Positions 16,822 through 28,307 of a DNA stretch of 56,273 bases are shown piece by piece. This DNA is from Pyramidobacter piscolens W5455. Lineage in GTDB: Bacteria > Synergistota > Synergistia > Synergistales > Dethiosulfovibrionaceae. Under the pieces are notes generated by a model. That model saw only the letters and a program-made list of their open reading frames with translations, made no database searches and was not told where the DNA came from. How positions within the stretch are numbered: the first letter of the stretch is position 1; every line of letters starts with the position of its first letter. Location: positions 1 to 56,273 of the forward strand of contig NZ_ADFP01000011.1 of NCBI RefSeq assembly GCF_000177335.1, in the 5' to 3' direction. The position numbers and the translations under genes are program-made.

Positions 16822-16952
16822 CATGTAGAATATTCTGTAGAAAGACATGAACGGCAGCAATATATGCGGCAAGACAAGAGCATCCGAGAATCTTCGTGTC
16901 GTCCGAGTATAAAACGGCGTTCGCATCATGGAGAACTTTGCGGGAGGAAAAA

Positions 16953-18287
16953 ATGGATCTGGGCAGAGACAATATCGTCAAGCTGATATTTTATCATTCC
17001 GTGCCGGCGACGGTAGGTATGCTTGTCAATGCCGTCTACAACTTGGCGGATAGGATCTTCATCGGCTATGCCGTTGGCGCGGAAGCTTTCTCGAGTATGA
17101 GCGTCGCCAGCGCGGTCTTTTTGGTGCTGCAGGCTTTCGGAACCTGGATCGGCATTGGCGCGGCTTCCTTGATTGCGATCAAAATGGGAGAAAAACGGCC
17201 GCAGCGGGTCGAAGAGCTGATCGGCGGCGCGCTGGTCACTCTGGCGACGACCTCGGCCGTCGTCTTCTTGGGCGTATCCGCATTTCTTGACGACGTGCTG
17301 TATTTTTTCGGCGCCAGCGGCAGCACCATCCCTTACGGCAGAGAGTATCTGATCGTGATCGCGTGTGGGTTGCCGTTCATGATAACGGGCACGGGGCTGT
17401 ACCACATAAACAGGGTGATCGGCTATCCGACGGAGGCGATGCTGTTCACAGCTGTCAGCGCGCTGCTCAACGTTCTCCTCGATTTCGTCTTTCTCTTTCC
17501 TTTCGACATGGGGATCGGCGGCGCGGCGCTGGCCACGGTGATTTCGCAGTTCATCCTGTTGTTGTGCCTGCTGCGGCTCTTGCTGAAAAAGACGACGGCA
17601 TACGGCGTCCGTCTGAAAAATTTAAAGTTACGATACCGCGACGCGCTGGATATCTACATAGCTGGGCTCTCCACGTTTTTCACCCAGGTCGTTTCTTCGC
17701 TGATCGCCGCGGCGGCGAACAATCAGCTGCTGCGCTATGAAAACTATTTCGCGGTCGGCGCTTACGGCGCTATCAACATCACGTATTCCGCCGTTCTGAT
17801 GCCGGTTTTCGGGATCGGACAGGGCAGTCAGCCGATTATCGGCTACAACTATGGAGCGAAATTTTACGCGAGGGCAAGAGAAGCTCTTTACAAATCTCTG
17901 CTCCTCGCCTTTCTCATCGGTATAGGCGGCTGGCTGCTCTTTCATCTCCAGTCAGTGGAAGTGATGTCGGCCATCACCAACGGGGACGGACGGATCATGT
18001 CTTACGCCGCGGACGGTCTGGAAAAATTGACGCTGCTGTTTCCTCTCGCCACCGTCCAAGCGGTCGGACAGGTGTATTTTCAGTCGATCGGAAAGCCGAA
18101 GAAGACGCTGCTGCTCAGCGTGCTTCGCCAAACCGTCTTCTTGATCCCGATGCTTTACATCCTGCCGCAGTTCTGGGGGACAGACGGCGTCTGGTACGCC
18201 ATTCCCGTCGCGGAGTTCCTTTCTTTGCTTTGTACGGGATCCTTTATTGCTGTGGAAAATTATCGGATGAGAAAATACTTGGGCTAA
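16953..18287 (+). CDS. MATE family efflux transporter
   Basis: 444 aa, the usual MATE length; start MDLGRDNIVKLIFYHSVPA with GGGAGGAAAA upstream (the frame is open further but lacks a ribosome site). About twelve hydrophobic segments. N-terminal VGMLVNAVYNLADRIFIG, the first-half EYLIVIACGLPFMITGTGLYHINR and the second-half GIGQGSQPIIGYNYGA are typical of DinF/MepA-type MATE proteins. It should export cationic or aromatic compounds with Na+ or H+. A single-gene unit, convergent with the next gene with a 28-bp gap. Confidence 0.92.
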   Translation: MDLGRDNIVKLIFYHSVPATVGMLVNAVYNLADRIFIGYAVGAEAFSSMSVASAVFLVLQAFGTWIGIGAASLIAIKMGEKRPQRVEELIGGALVTLATTSAVVFLGVSAFLDDVLYFFGASGSTIPYGREYLIVIACGLPFMITGTGLYHINRVIGYPTEAMLFTAVSALLNVLLDFVFLFPFDMGIGGAALATVISQFILLLCLLRLLLKKTTAYGVRLKNLKLRYRDALDIYIAGLSTFFTQVVSSLIAAAANNQLLRYENYFAVGAYGAINITYSAVLMPVFGIGQGSQPIIGYNYGAKFYARAREALYKSLLLAFLIGIGGWLLFHLQSVEVMSAITNGDGRIMSYAADGLEKLTLLFPLATVQAVGQVYFQSIGKPKKTLLLSVLRQTVFLIPMLYILPQFWGTDGVWYAIPVAEFLSLLCTGSFIAVENYRMRKYLG

Positions 18288-18315
18288 AAATCTGTTCAAA
18301 AAACTCTGCCGCAGA

Positions 18316-19704
18316 TCAGCCGACTTTCGGCACGATGCGGTCGTTCAGGCGCAGGCCCCAGACGGTTCCGTCTTCGCTGAAGCAAGGGCGCAGCTCGGAT
18401 ACGGCGAAGCCGCTGCGCAGCAGCGCCATGCGGCCGCGCACCATGCGAACGTTCGCCGGTTTGCCGTCGTTGAGGACGGAAATGCCGCTGCCGTCCCTTT
18501 CGATGACGACCTCCGCGCCTTCGCCGGAGCGGTAGCGTCCGCAGGCGGCCTCAATGACTTCCGGCTCCCAGGGGCAGTCGGTCCAGAGGTCTTCCGGCTG
18601 CGGCTCCCAGCCGGCGGCGATGCGGAGCAGCGCGTCGGCGATCAGCGAGACGGGGACGTTCTGCGTGTTGCACAGCACGACCGCGCCGCGTTCGAGTTCC
18701 GGCGACCAGGCGATGTGCGAGGAAACTCCCGGCAGGCTGCCGCCGTGGCGGTACACCGTGAGGTCGCGCATGAAGCCGACGCTCAGTCCGTAGCCGTAGA
18801 ACTGATGATGCTTCGCCGCCACGCGCGGGCTTACCATGTCGCGGACGCTCCGTTCCGCGACGATCGCGCCCGCTTCGCCGCGGCCGCCGTTGAGATACAT
18901 GCGCAGATACTTTTTCATGTCGCCCAGCGTGGATTTCATCGCGCCGCCGCCGTTGAGTACAAAGGCGCTGCGGTAAAAGTCGAGGTTGCCCTCGCTCACG
19001 CCGAGGTCGTCGCTGTACAGCAGCGACGTGTCGGCGTCGGCGGCGGGGCGCAGGAATCCGCAGGTGCTCCGGTTCATGCCGAGCGGCGCGAGGATGCGGC
19101 GCTCCACGTAGCGGGCGTACGACCCTTCGCCGCCGCGGCGGCGCACGATGTCGCTGAGGATGCCGTAGCCGTCGTTGCAGTAGCTCATGTATTCGCCGGG
19201 GCGCCCCAGCCGCGGCGCGGGATCGTCCATGGCCTGCGTCACCAGCTCGATCGCCGCCTGCGCGACGCGGTCGTCGTAAGCCGTTTCCTGCGAGCGCGGA
19301 TCGACGCCCAGTTTTTTCAAAAGGTCGGGCAGCAACGCGCGCGGCATGGGGAAATAGCCGCCGCTGTGGCTCAGGAAGTGCGCCACGCTCACGGGGGCCT
19401 GCCCGGCGTTTTTGAATTCCGGGCAGTAGGCGGACGCCGGCGCCTGCAGATCGACGAGGCCTTTTTCCGCCATCTGCATCAGCGCCAGCGCGGTGAAGGA
19501 CTTGGTCACCGAGGCCAGGCCGAAGATCGTGTTTTCGTCGACGGGCAGGCGTCGCGCCGCGTCGCGGGAACCGAAAAATTTCTGATAGGCCGTACCGCGC
19601 CGATCGACGACGGCGACGGCAATGCCGCGGGCGCGATGGGCCGCCATGATTTGTTCCGCATAGTCGCAGAAAGCGGATTCTTTTGTCCGAAAAGGATCTG
19701 TCAT
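18316..19704 (-). CDS. Serine hydrolase, class-C beta-lactamase/esterase fold
   Basis: 462 aa from MTDPFRTKESAF with AAGGAG upstream. Catalytic SxxK is S65-V-T-K68, the Tyr motif is YCN (usually YxN), and the third motif is HGG in VYRHGGSLPG. A C-terminal domain of about 100 residues (ACGRYRSGEGAEVVIERDG...) resembles the beta-barrel extension of D-aminopeptidase/esterase relatives. No signal peptide is seen, so it is probably cytoplasmic and acts as an esterase or D-amino-acid peptidase rather than as a resistance beta-lactamase. Substrate unknown. Confidence 0.85.
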   Translation of the reverse strand: MTDPFRTKESAFCDYAEQIMAAHRARGIAVAVVDRRGTAYQKFFGSRDAARRLPVDENTIFGLASVTKSFTALALMQMAEKGLVDLQAPASAYCPEFKNAGQAPVSVAHFLSHSGGYFPMPRALLPDLLKKLGVDPRSQETAYDDRVAQAAIELVTQAMDDPAPRLGRPGEYMSYCNDGYGILSDIVRRRGGEGSYARYVERRILAPLGMNRSTCGFLRPAADADTSLLYSDDLGVSEGNLDFYRSAFVLNGGGAMKSTLGDMKKYLRMYLNGGRGEAGAIVAERSVRDMVSPRVAAKHHQFYGYGLSVGFMRDLTVYRHGGSLPGVSSHIAWSPELERGAVVLCNTQNVPVSLIADALLRIAAGWEPQPEDLWTDCPWEPEVIEAACGRYRSGEGAEVVIERDGSGISVLNDGKPANVRMVRGRMALLRSGFAVSELRPCFSEDGTVWGLRLNDRIVPKVG

Positions 19705-19834
19705 CGATGATTCTCCTTGAGAGCGTAAATTTTGAGGCGTGAAAACGGCCTTATTATAAACGAAGCGGGGCAAAACAGACGGCCAAGAGTCACGTTCAGC
19801 CCGCCTTCGGGCGGCGGCTCGCGCGCCGGATAAA

Positions 19835-19882
19835 AATACGCTGCGGAAAGGGGACAAAGCGACCCTTTCGCAGCGTATTTTT
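19835..19882 (-). terminator. Intrinsic terminator after small secreted protein gene
   Basis: AAATACGCTGCGGAAAGGG pairs with CCCTTTCGCAGCGTATTT around a 7-10 nt loop, with T-runs on both strands. It lies 12 bp past the stop of the 19895-20344 gene. Confidence 0.8.
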
Positions 19883-19894
19883 GTCGCCGCACGG

Positions 19895-20344
19895 TCAATG
19901 GCCGGCGGCGCTTTTTTCGCCGATGGAGGCGGCGATGTCGTTGGCTTCGGAGTCTTTGCCGAAGACGTAGACCATGAGGATGCGCCCGCGGCTTTCCAGC
20001 ACGCGGACGTTGACCGGCTCGCCGTTCTGGACGAAATCCAGGCGCAGCGAGCCTTTTTTGTCGCGGCGGATGTCGTTCTTTTTCACGCCCACCGCGTCGG
20101 CCAGATTTTCGGCCACGCTCTTGACGGTGCCGCTCTGGGTGGTGGCGGCCTGATCGACGATGACGGCCGCGCTTTCGTTCTGATTATAGATCAGGACCTG
20201 TTCGCCCTGTCTGAAGGACCAGCCGTCGGGGATCTCGACCGACAGGCCGTAGAAATTGACGCTCATTGCCGGCAGAGGACGCGCGGCCGACAAAAAGAAC
20301 AGCATCGTCAGCAGGGCGACGCTCGACGCCGATATTTTTTTCAT
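19895..20344 (-). CDS. Small secreted protein, function unknown
   Basis: 149 aa from MKKISASSVALLTMLFF, with AGGAGG 9 nt upstream (a GTG two codons earlier is too close to it). A signal peptide of about 26 residues ends near PAMS. The mature part (VNFYGLSVEIPDGWSFRQGEQVLIYN...) resembles small periplasmic proteins with one alpha/beta domain, of the kind often annotated as hypothetical lipid- or stress-related proteins. No cysteine after the signal, so not a lipoprotein. It has its own transcript between two terminators/promoter regions. No function assigned. Confidence 0.75.
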   Translation of the reverse strand: MKKISASSVALLTMLFFLSAARPLPAMSVNFYGLSVEIPDGWSFRQGEQVLIYNQNESAAVIVDQAATTQSGTVKSVAENLADAVGVKKNDIRRDKKGSLRLDFVQNGEPVNVRVLESRGRILMVYVFGKDSEANDIAASIGEKSAAGH

Positions 20345-20604
20345 GAACACGAACCTCCTTTGCCGCCGGAGGACTTACGGACGCCTCCGGAAGTTACGCC
20401 CTGATTCTAGCAGACGGGAAATGCCCGCACATGAGAGAAAACAACAATCCTTTGGGCGGACGGGGGCCGCTGCTTCTCGTCTTTTCTTTCGCATTTTCCG
20501 ACAACGCGAAACACAACACTGAAACTTGAACCGTCTTTTTCTCTCTGAACGTTTCTTTTTACTCTTTTGAGGTGGATTCGAGGAAATTTTTATTGTAAAA
20601 TAAG

Positions 20605-20712
20605 AAGTCATGATATGCAGTTTCAGCCCGGGGAATTTGGTGAAAGACCAAAGCGGCCCCGCCACTGTGAGCGTTTTGCGCGCGAGTCAGGATACCGGCC
20701 TGAAACGGGGGA
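20605..20712 (+). ncRNA. Cobalamin riboswitch 1 (upstream of mutA)
   Basis: The core elements are in order: GTTTCA at 20620 pairing with TGAAAC at 20701 (P1), then GGGGAATTTGGTGAAAGACCA, GCGGCCCCGCCACTGTGA, and the 3' GAGTCAGGATACCGGCC. These match the conserved B12-box layout. A GC-rich hairpin (20726-20754) follows, then a T-run at 20772-20778, consistent with transcriptional control. Adenosylcobalamin is the cofactor of the downstream mutase, so binding would normally switch expression down when cobalamin is abundant; the direction is family knowledge, not seen here. Confidence 0.88.
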
Positions 20713-20725
20713 ACAGAGAGCGAAT

Positions 20726-20778
20726 CTTGCGCGGGCGGGATTTCGCCGCGCAAGCGCGTTTTCTTCGCTGATTTTTTT
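20726..20778 (+). terminator. Candidate expression platform of cobalamin riboswitch 1
   Basis: CTTGCGCGG pairs with CCGCGCAAG around GCGGGATTTCG. The T-run (20772-20778) begins 17 nt after the stem, further than in a canonical terminator, so termination may be weak or the hairpin may work differently. It lies between the aptamer and the mutA ribosome site GGGAGGA. Confidence 0.45.
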
Positions 20779-20831
20779 CCGCCGGCGGGGGAACGGGCAA
20801 ATTTTCAGCGTCAGGGAGGATTTGATTCACC

Positions 20832-22979
20832 ATGGAAAAAGACCAGCAGAAGTCTGCGCCGATCACTCCTGTCACCTTTGACGAGTTCAAAGTCCCCACG
20901 TACGAGGAGTGGAAGCAGGCCGCCGAAGCGGCTCTGAAGGGGGCGCCCTTCGACAAAAAAATGTTCACGCCGACCTGCGAAGGCATCACACTTCAGCCTA
21001 TCTACACGGCCGAGGACGTCAAGGATCTGAAAGACTGCCAAACTTTTCCCGGCGAACAGGATTATCTGCGGGGCGTCAGGAGCGCCCCTGCGCACGGCAA
21101 ACTCTGGGAGATCGCCCAGGGCGTCGACGCGCGCGGCCCGCGCCGGGCCGGCGAACTGGCCGCCGAGGAACTGAAAAGGGGCGCCACGGCCATCCACCCG
21201 GTGCTCGATTACTCCAGCACGCACGGCATGGACGTCCCCGCCTGCGAGCGCCGCGGCGTCAGCATCTGCTCGCTCGAGCATCTGGAAAAGTTTTTCGCCG
21301 ACGCCGATCCGAGCGCGCACGAGCTGCACGTCGCCGCCGGCGCGTCCGCCCTGCCGATGCTGGGCATGATCGCCGCCTGGTGTAAAAATCACGGCGTCGC
21401 GCCTTCCAGCCTGAAAGGCTGCGTCGGCGCCGACCCCATCGGCGCGCTGGCCCGCGACGGCTCCCTGAGCCGGTCGCTCGGCAGCCTGTACGATGAAATG
21501 GCGCAGACGCTGCTTTGGGCCGAAAACAACCAATGCGCGCTGCGCACGGTCCTGATCCGCGGCAGCGTCTACGCCGACGCCGGAGCGTCCGCCGTTCAGG
21601 AGACGGCCTGCGCGCTCGCCGACGCCGTCGCCGTGATCCGCGCCATGTCGGAACGCGGAATCGCCCCCGAGGTGACCGCCCGCCATCTTCGCTTCGAGGT
21701 CGGCCTCGGCGCCAACTTCTTCATGGAGATCGCCCGCCTGCGCGCCCTGCGCGTGCTCTGGGCGCACGTCGCGCGCGCCTTCGGCTGCGAGGGTGAGAGC
21801 GCGAAGGTCAACGTCATCGCCAAGACCTCGCCGTTCACCGTGACGGTCTACGATCCCTACGTCAACATCCTGCGCACGTCCACGCAGGCCTTCTCGGCCG
21901 CCGTGGCCGGCGTCGATTCCATGAACGTCAACTGCTTCGACTGGGCCGTCCGCCCCGCCACCGAACAGGCGCGCCGCATCGCCCGCAACCAGCAGATCAT
22001 GATGCAGACCGAGTTCAACCTCGACGCCGCCGTCGATCCCGCCGGCGGTTCCTGGTACGTGGAGACTCTGACCCGCCAGGTCGAAGACCGCGCCTGGGAG
22101 CTGTTCCAGAAGGTCGAGGCCGAAGGCGGAATCGTCAAGGCCCTTCAGTCCGGCCTGATCCAGAACGAGATCGGCGCCGTGCTCGCCGATCGCTTCAAGA
22201 AGCTCGCCACCCGCGCCGAACGGGCCGTCGGCAACAACATGTACGCCAACATGGCGGAGACGCCGCTCGACGTGCCCGCAAGCGACCTGGCCGAGTTCAA
22301 GGCCGACCGCGAGGCCAAGGTGGCCGAGATCAAAAAGCGCCGCTGCCCCGACTGCCTCGCCAAGGCGCTGAAAGACGTGGCCGAGAGTTCCAAGTGCGGC
22401 AAGGGCGGCCAGGTCGTCCACGCCGCCGAAGCGTTCGCGGCCGACGCGCTGCTGTCCGATCTGTGGAAAACTCTCGACGCCGCCGGGCCCTGCGATCTGA
22501 AAGTCGCGCCGCTTGAGCCGCACCGCTGGACCGAACAATACGAAGCGCTGAGGAAACGTACCGAGGACTACGCCGCCACAACCGGCGGCAACGTCAAAGT
22601 TTTCCTCGCCAACATGGGCCCCATCCCCCAGCACAAGCCCCGCGCCGATTTCAGCACGGGCTTCTTCGAAGTGGGCCACTTCGAAGTGCTGAAGAACGAC
22701 GGCTTCGAGACCGTGGAACTGGCCGCCGTAGCCGCCGCGGAGAGCGGCGCCGACGCCGCCGTGATCTGTTCCACCGACGACACCTATCCCGAGCTCGTGC
22801 CGCCGCTGGCCCGGCTGATCAAGCAGAAGCGCCCGGACATGACCGTATTCCTCGCCGGCGCGCCCGCCCCCGAGTTCAAGCAGAGCTATCTCGACGCCGG
22901 CGTCGACGATTTCATCCACGTGAAGGCCAACTGCCTCCAAGTCCTCTCCGCCATGCAGAAAAAAAAGGGGATGTGCTAG
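20832..22979 (+). CDS. mutA: Methylmalonyl-CoA mutase small (beta) subunit
   Basis: 715 aa. Partner of MutB in the heterodimeric mutase that interconverts succinyl-CoA and methylmalonyl-CoA. It has the N-terminal TIM-barrel domain (FKVPTYEEWKQAAEAALKG; NIDAAVDPAGGSWYVE-type sequence around residue 400) and a C-terminal flavodoxin-like domain. In place of the cobalamin-binding DGHDRG it reads ANMGPIPQHKP (about residue 595), as expected for the non-catalytic subunit. Behind cobalamin riboswitch 1, with mutB starting 3 bp downstream. In fermenting anaerobes the pathway runs from succinate to propionate. Confidence 0.92.
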   Translation: MEKDQQKSAPITPVTFDEFKVPTYEEWKQAAEAALKGAPFDKKMFTPTCEGITLQPIYTAEDVKDLKDCQTFPGEQDYLRGVRSAPAHGKLWEIAQGVDARGPRRAGELAAEELKRGATAIHPVLDYSSTHGMDVPACERRGVSICSLEHLEKFFADADPSAHELHVAAGASALPMLGMIAAWCKNHGVAPSSLKGCVGADPIGALARDGSLSRSLGSLYDEMAQTLLWAENNQCALRTVLIRGSVYADAGASAVQETACALADAVAVIRAMSERGIAPEVTARHLRFEVGLGANFFMEIARLRALRVLWAHVARAFGCEGESAKVNVIAKTSPFTVTVYDPYVNILRTSTQAFSAAVAGVDSMNVNCFDWAVRPATEQARRIARNQQIMMQTEFNLDAAVDPAGGSWYVETLTRQVEDRAWELFQKVEAEGGIVKALQSGLIQNEIGAVLADRFKKLATRAERAVGNNMYANMAETPLDVPASDLAEFKADREAKVAEIKKRRCPDCLAKALKDVAESSKCGKGGQVVHAAEAFAADALLSDLWKTLDAAGPCDLKVAPLEPHRWTEQYEALRKRTEDYAATTGGNVKVFLANMGPIPQHKPRADFSTGFFEVGHFEVLKNDGFETVELAAVAAAESGADAAVICSTDDTYPELVPPLARLIKQKRPDMTVFLAGAPAPEFKQSYLDAGVDDFIHVKANCLQVLSAMQKKKGMC

Positions 22980-22982
22980 ACC

Positions 22983-25181
<2,199 letters not shown>

Positions 25182-25213
25182 AAGTCTCCTCCCCCCGAAA
25201 AGGAGAAAAAACG

Positions 25214-26344
25214 ATGAACACCGAAAACACCACCTACCAGCCCGAGTGGCAGCCGCAGAACGCCGGCGGCGAATTCGCCTGCTTCGTGACAAAGGGCGTG
25301 GACGGCACCGGCGCGCCTACCGCCGCCAACGTCCAGCCCGTGCGGCGCAACCTCTCCGTCGACGAATACGCGCGAGGCATCCTGAATGGCGAACGCGCGA
25401 TCCTGTCGCGGGCCATCACGCTGATCGAGAGCAACGCTCCCAAGCATTTCGCCACGGCGCAGGAACTGATCCAAAAGCTGCTGCCCCACACGGGCGGTTC
25501 CATGCGCGTCGGCGTTACCGGCGTGCCCGGCGCCGGCAAAAGCACCTTCATCGAAGCGCTCGGCTCGTGGCTGTGCGACCGCGGGCACCGCGTCGCTGTG
25601 CTCGCCGTCGATCCCAGCAGCACCGTCACCAAGGGCAGCGTCCTCGGCGACAAGACGCGCATGGAAAAGCTGTCGCGCCACCCCAACGCTTTCGTGCGTC
25701 CGTCCCCGTCGGGCGGCACGCTCGGCGGCGTCACGCGCAAAAGCCGCGAGACGCTGCTGCTCGTCGAGGCGGCGGGCTACGACGTGGTCCTCGTCGAGAC
25801 CGTCGGCGTCGGCCAGAGCGAAACGACCGTGCGCAACATGGTGGATTACTTCCTCATGGTGGCGCTGACCGGCGCGGGCGACGACCTGCAGGGCATCAAA
25901 AAGGGCATTATGGAGATCGCCGACTCGATTCTCGTCAACAAGGCCGACGGCGACAACAAAGTCAAAGCGTTGTCGGCGCGCGCCGACTTCGACATGATGC
26001 TCCACTACCTGCGTCCCGCCACGGAGGGCTGGGGCAGCCACGCCTACACCTGCTCGTCGCTGACGGGCGAGGGCATTCCCGAGATGTGGGGCGTGATCGA
26101 GGAGTTTTTCAAGACCGTGCGCGGCAACGGCGTCTTCGAAAAACGGCGCAAAGAACAGGTGCTCAAATGGGTCAACGACATGGCGCAGGAGCATCTGGAA
26201 AACCTCATCGGCGCCAACCGGGCCATCGCCGCCGCCAAGGCGCGCATCGAGGAGGAGGTCACCGCGGGCAAATTGCCGCCCACGCAGGCCGCCCAAGAGA
26301 TCATCGACGTGATGGAGCGCGAGCTGTTCCACGCCGGGCGGTAG
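25214..26344 (+). CDS. meaB: Methylmalonyl-CoA mutase-associated GTPase MeaB
   Basis: 376 aa from MNTENTTYQPEWQP, with AAAAGGAG upstream. A G3E-family P-loop GTPase: Walker A GVPGAGKST (about residue 104-112), VDPSS, VETVGVGQSE and the base-recognition NKADG. C-terminal helices VLKWVNDMAQEHLENLI mediate dimerisation in the family. MeaB gates loading of adenosylcobalamin and protects the mutase from inactivation. Its N-terminal segment of about 45 residues is longer than in most homologues. Last gene of the mut operon. Confidence 0.92.
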   Translation: MNTENTTYQPEWQPQNAGGEFACFVTKGVDGTGAPTAANVQPVRRNLSVDEYARGILNGERAILSRAITLIESNAPKHFATAQELIQKLLPHTGGSMRVGVTGVPGAGKSTFIEALGSWLCDRGHRVAVLAVDPSSTVTKGSVLGDKTRMEKLSRHPNAFVRPSPSGGTLGGVTRKSRETLLLVEAAGYDVVLVETVGVGQSETTVRNMVDYFLMVALTGAGDDLQGIKKGIMEIADSILVNKADGDNKVKALSARADFDMMLHYLRPATEGWGSHAYTCSSLTGEGIPEMWGVIEEFFKTVRGNGVFEKRRKEQVLKWVNDMAQEHLENLIGANRAIAAAKARIEEEVTAGKLPPTQAAQEIIDVMERELFHAGR

Positions 26345-26398
26345 ATGTTTTTCCGCCGCGCCAGCGATCGCCGGGCGCGAGCCGATCCGAAAAAAGCG

Positions 26399-26428
26399 GA
26401 GAAGACGTTCCACGTGGAACGTTTTCTC
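26399..26428. repeat. 30-bp inverted repeat centred on GTTCCACGTGGAAC: parS-like and/or terminator
   Basis: GAGAAGACGTTCCA is mirrored by TGGAACGTTTTCTC around a CG centre with one mismatch, so the core GTTCCACGTGGAAC (26407-26420) is a perfect 14-mer. The core matches ParB-binding parS (TGTTYCACGTGRAACA) at 14 of 16 positions. On the plus strand it is followed by a T-rich tract (26429-26446), so it could also terminate the mut operon. A second, perfect 16/16 copy is at 31904. Confidence 0.6.
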
Positions 26429-26447
26429 CTCTTTTATTTTTTTCTGC

Positions 26448-26453
26448 TATAAT
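26448..26453 (+). promoter_or_regulatory. TATAAT -10 box of the CoA-transferase leader
   Basis: A consensus -10 with no good -35 at 17 bp (TTCTCC). The predicted start near 26460 would place the whole second riboswitch in the transcript. Confidence 0.45.
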
Positions 26454-26477
26454 CTGTCTCAGAAACCCAATCGAATA

Positions 26478-26650
26478 ATCAGCACGGTTCGAGACGCTGC
26501 GTCTCGATCAAAAAGGAACCGGGTGAGAATCCCGAGCGGTCCCGCCGCTGTAAAAGCCTCAGCTTCTCCACGCGCCACTGTGAGCCTCGCGCTCATGGGA
26601 AGGCGGAGAAGGCTCCATGGGCTTGAGCCAGAAGACTTGCCGCGCTGAGC
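26478..26650 (+). ncRNA. Cobalamin riboswitch 2 (upstream of CoA-transferase)
   Basis: Conserved blocks are in order: GGAACCGGGTGAGAATCCCG, GCGGTCCCGCCGCTGTAA, a peripheral arm, GCCACTGTGAG, GGGAAGGCGGAGAAGG and TGAGCCAGAAGACTTGCC. This is the longer classical cobalamin riboswitch with the extended P6-like arm, unlike the compact riboswitch 1. It is about 150 nt upstream of a gene that does not itself need B12 but acts in the same propionate cycle. Confidence 0.88.
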
Positions 26651-26729
26651 ACGAAAAAGTTCTCGCGAGCGACGGAACGTGTGTGCTGCTTCAGACCTTC
26701 TTTTTTGACCGAGGCCCCGGCGGCGTACG

Positions 26730-26763
26730 TTCTTTCGGCATTGAGTGCCGGAAGAATTTTTTT
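26730..26763 (+). terminator. Intrinsic terminator, expression platform of cobalamin riboswitch 2
   Basis: TTCTTTCGGCA and TGCCGGAAGAA form a stem around TTGAG, followed by seven T, 38 bp upstream of the CoA-transferase start codon. A strong terminator directly between aptamer and gene indicates control by transcription termination. Confidence 0.75.
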
Positions 26764-26801
26764 CGCGTGGACCGCCGCCGCGCCGAAAGGAAGGAAGAAA
26801 C

Positions 26802-28307
26802 GTGTACAACCGCATCAGCAATCACGAGGCCGAGGCCAAGACCATGTCGGCGGCGCAGGCCGCCGAACTGATCAAGGACGGCATGACCGTCGGCACGAGC
26901 GGCTTCACCATGGCCGGGTACCCCAAGGCCGTGCCCATGGCGCTGGCCCGCCGCGCCGAACGCGGCGAGAAGATCCGCATCAAGCTGATCACCGGCGCGT
27001 CCGTCGGCGACGAACTCGACGGGCGGCTGGCGCGCGCCGGCGTGATCGAACGGCGTTATCCCTATCAGACCAACCAGAGCGTGCGCGAGCTGGCCAACGA
27101 CGACCGCCTCGCCTATGTGGACATGCACCTCAGCCAGGTGCCCTTCTGGATCAAAAACGGCTACTTCGGCAAAATCGACATAGCCATCATCGAAGCGATC
27201 GGCATCGACGACGAGGGCAACATTATCCCCTCCACGTCGGTGGGCTGTTCCAACGTGCTGGCGGAGTACGCCGAAAAGGTGATCGTCGAGGTCAACACGG
27301 CGCAGCCCGTCAAGCTGGAAGGTATGCACGACGTGTACAGCCCGCGGCGCATGAAGGAGACCGAACCGATCCCGATCGTGCGCCCCAACAACCGCGTCGG
27401 CATGCCCTACATCCGCTGCCGTCCCGACAAGATCGCCGCCGTGGTCGTCACCGACATTCCCGATTCGACGCGCCATCTGGCGCAGACCGACGCAAGGTCC
27501 CAGATCATGGCCGACTATCTGGTCGCGTTCCTCGAGAACGAAGTGGCCTGCGGGCGGCTGCCGCGCAAGCTGCCGCCGATCCAGTCGGGCGTCGGCAACA
27601 TGGCCAACGCCGTGCTGGGCGGCCTGCAGAAATCGAAGTTCCGCAACCTCTCCATCTATTCGGAAGTGCTGCAGGACTCCGTGCTCGACCTGATCGAGAC
27701 GGAGCGCGTCTCGTTCGCCTCGGGGACGGCGCTGACCATCTCGCCCGAGCGCATCGACGCCTTTTACAAGAGTCTGGAGATGTACAAGTACAAGATCATC
27801 CTGCGCCCCGTGGAGATCAGCAACTCGCCGGAAGTGATCCGCCGCCTCGGCGTCATCGCCGTGAATACGGCGCTGGAAGTGGACCTCGAGGGCAACGTCA
27901 ACTCCACGCACATCGGCGGCTGCCAGATCGTCAACGGCCTCGGCGGCTCGGGAGACTTCGCGCGCAACGCCGCGCTCTCGGTGTTCACCACGCCGTCGAC
28001 GGCGAAGAACGGAACGATCTCCTGCATCGTCCCGCATGTGGCGCACGTCGACCACACGGAACACGACCCTCACGTGATCATCACCGAACAGGGCTGCGCC
28101 GATCTGCGCGGGCTCACGGCCTACGAGCGCGCCCGCGCGCTGATCGAGAACTGCGCGCACCCCAAGTTCCGCCCGGCGCTGCAGGCGTTCGTCGAGCGCA
28201 GCGCCGCGCGCCCCGGCTTCCGTCACGGCTTCGCGCCGGAGGATCCGCAACGCTGGATGCGGGATTATCGCCCCGAAGAAAACGAATCAGAGAAAGGGAA
28301 TGACTGA
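26802..28307 (+). CDS. Acetyl-CoA hydrolase/transferase family CoA-transferase (likely succinate/propionate type)
   Basis: 501 aa from a GTG start with AAAGGAAGGAAG upstream. Domain order follows the acetyl-CoA hydrolase/CoA-transferase family: an N-terminal MTVGTSGFTMAGYPKAVP, ASVGDELDGRLARAG, IIEAIGIDDEGNIIPSTSVG, and the C-terminal INGLGGSGDFARNA and EQGCADLRGLTAYERA. The family moves CoA among acetate, succinate, propionate or butyrate. Placement behind a cobalamin riboswitch and next to the mutase operon supports propionyl-CoA:succinate CoA-transferase, closing the succinate-to-propionate cycle; that substrate assignment is inference. Confidence 0.88.
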   Translation: MYNRISNHEAEAKTMSAAQAAELIKDGMTVGTSGFTMAGYPKAVPMALARRAERGEKIRIKLITGASVGDELDGRLARAGVIERRYPYQTNQSVRELANDDRLAYVDMHLSQVPFWIKNGYFGKIDIAIIEAIGIDDEGNIIPSTSVGCSNVLAEYAEKVIVEVNTAQPVKLEGMHDVYSPRRMKETEPIPIVRPNNRVGMPYIRCRPDKIAAVVVTDIPDSTRHLAQTDARSQIMADYLVAFLENEVACGRLPRKLPPIQSGVGNMANAVLGGLQKSKFRNLSIYSEVLQDSVLDLIETERVSFASGTALTISPERIDAFYKSLEMYKYKIILRPVEISNSPEVIRRLGVIAVNTALEVDLEGNVNSTHIGGCQIVNGLGGSGDFARNAALSVFTTPSTAKNGTISCIVPHVAHVDHTEHDPHVIITEQGCADLRGLTAYERARALIENCAHPKFRPALQAFVERSAARPGFRHGFAPEDPQRWMRDYRPEENESEKGND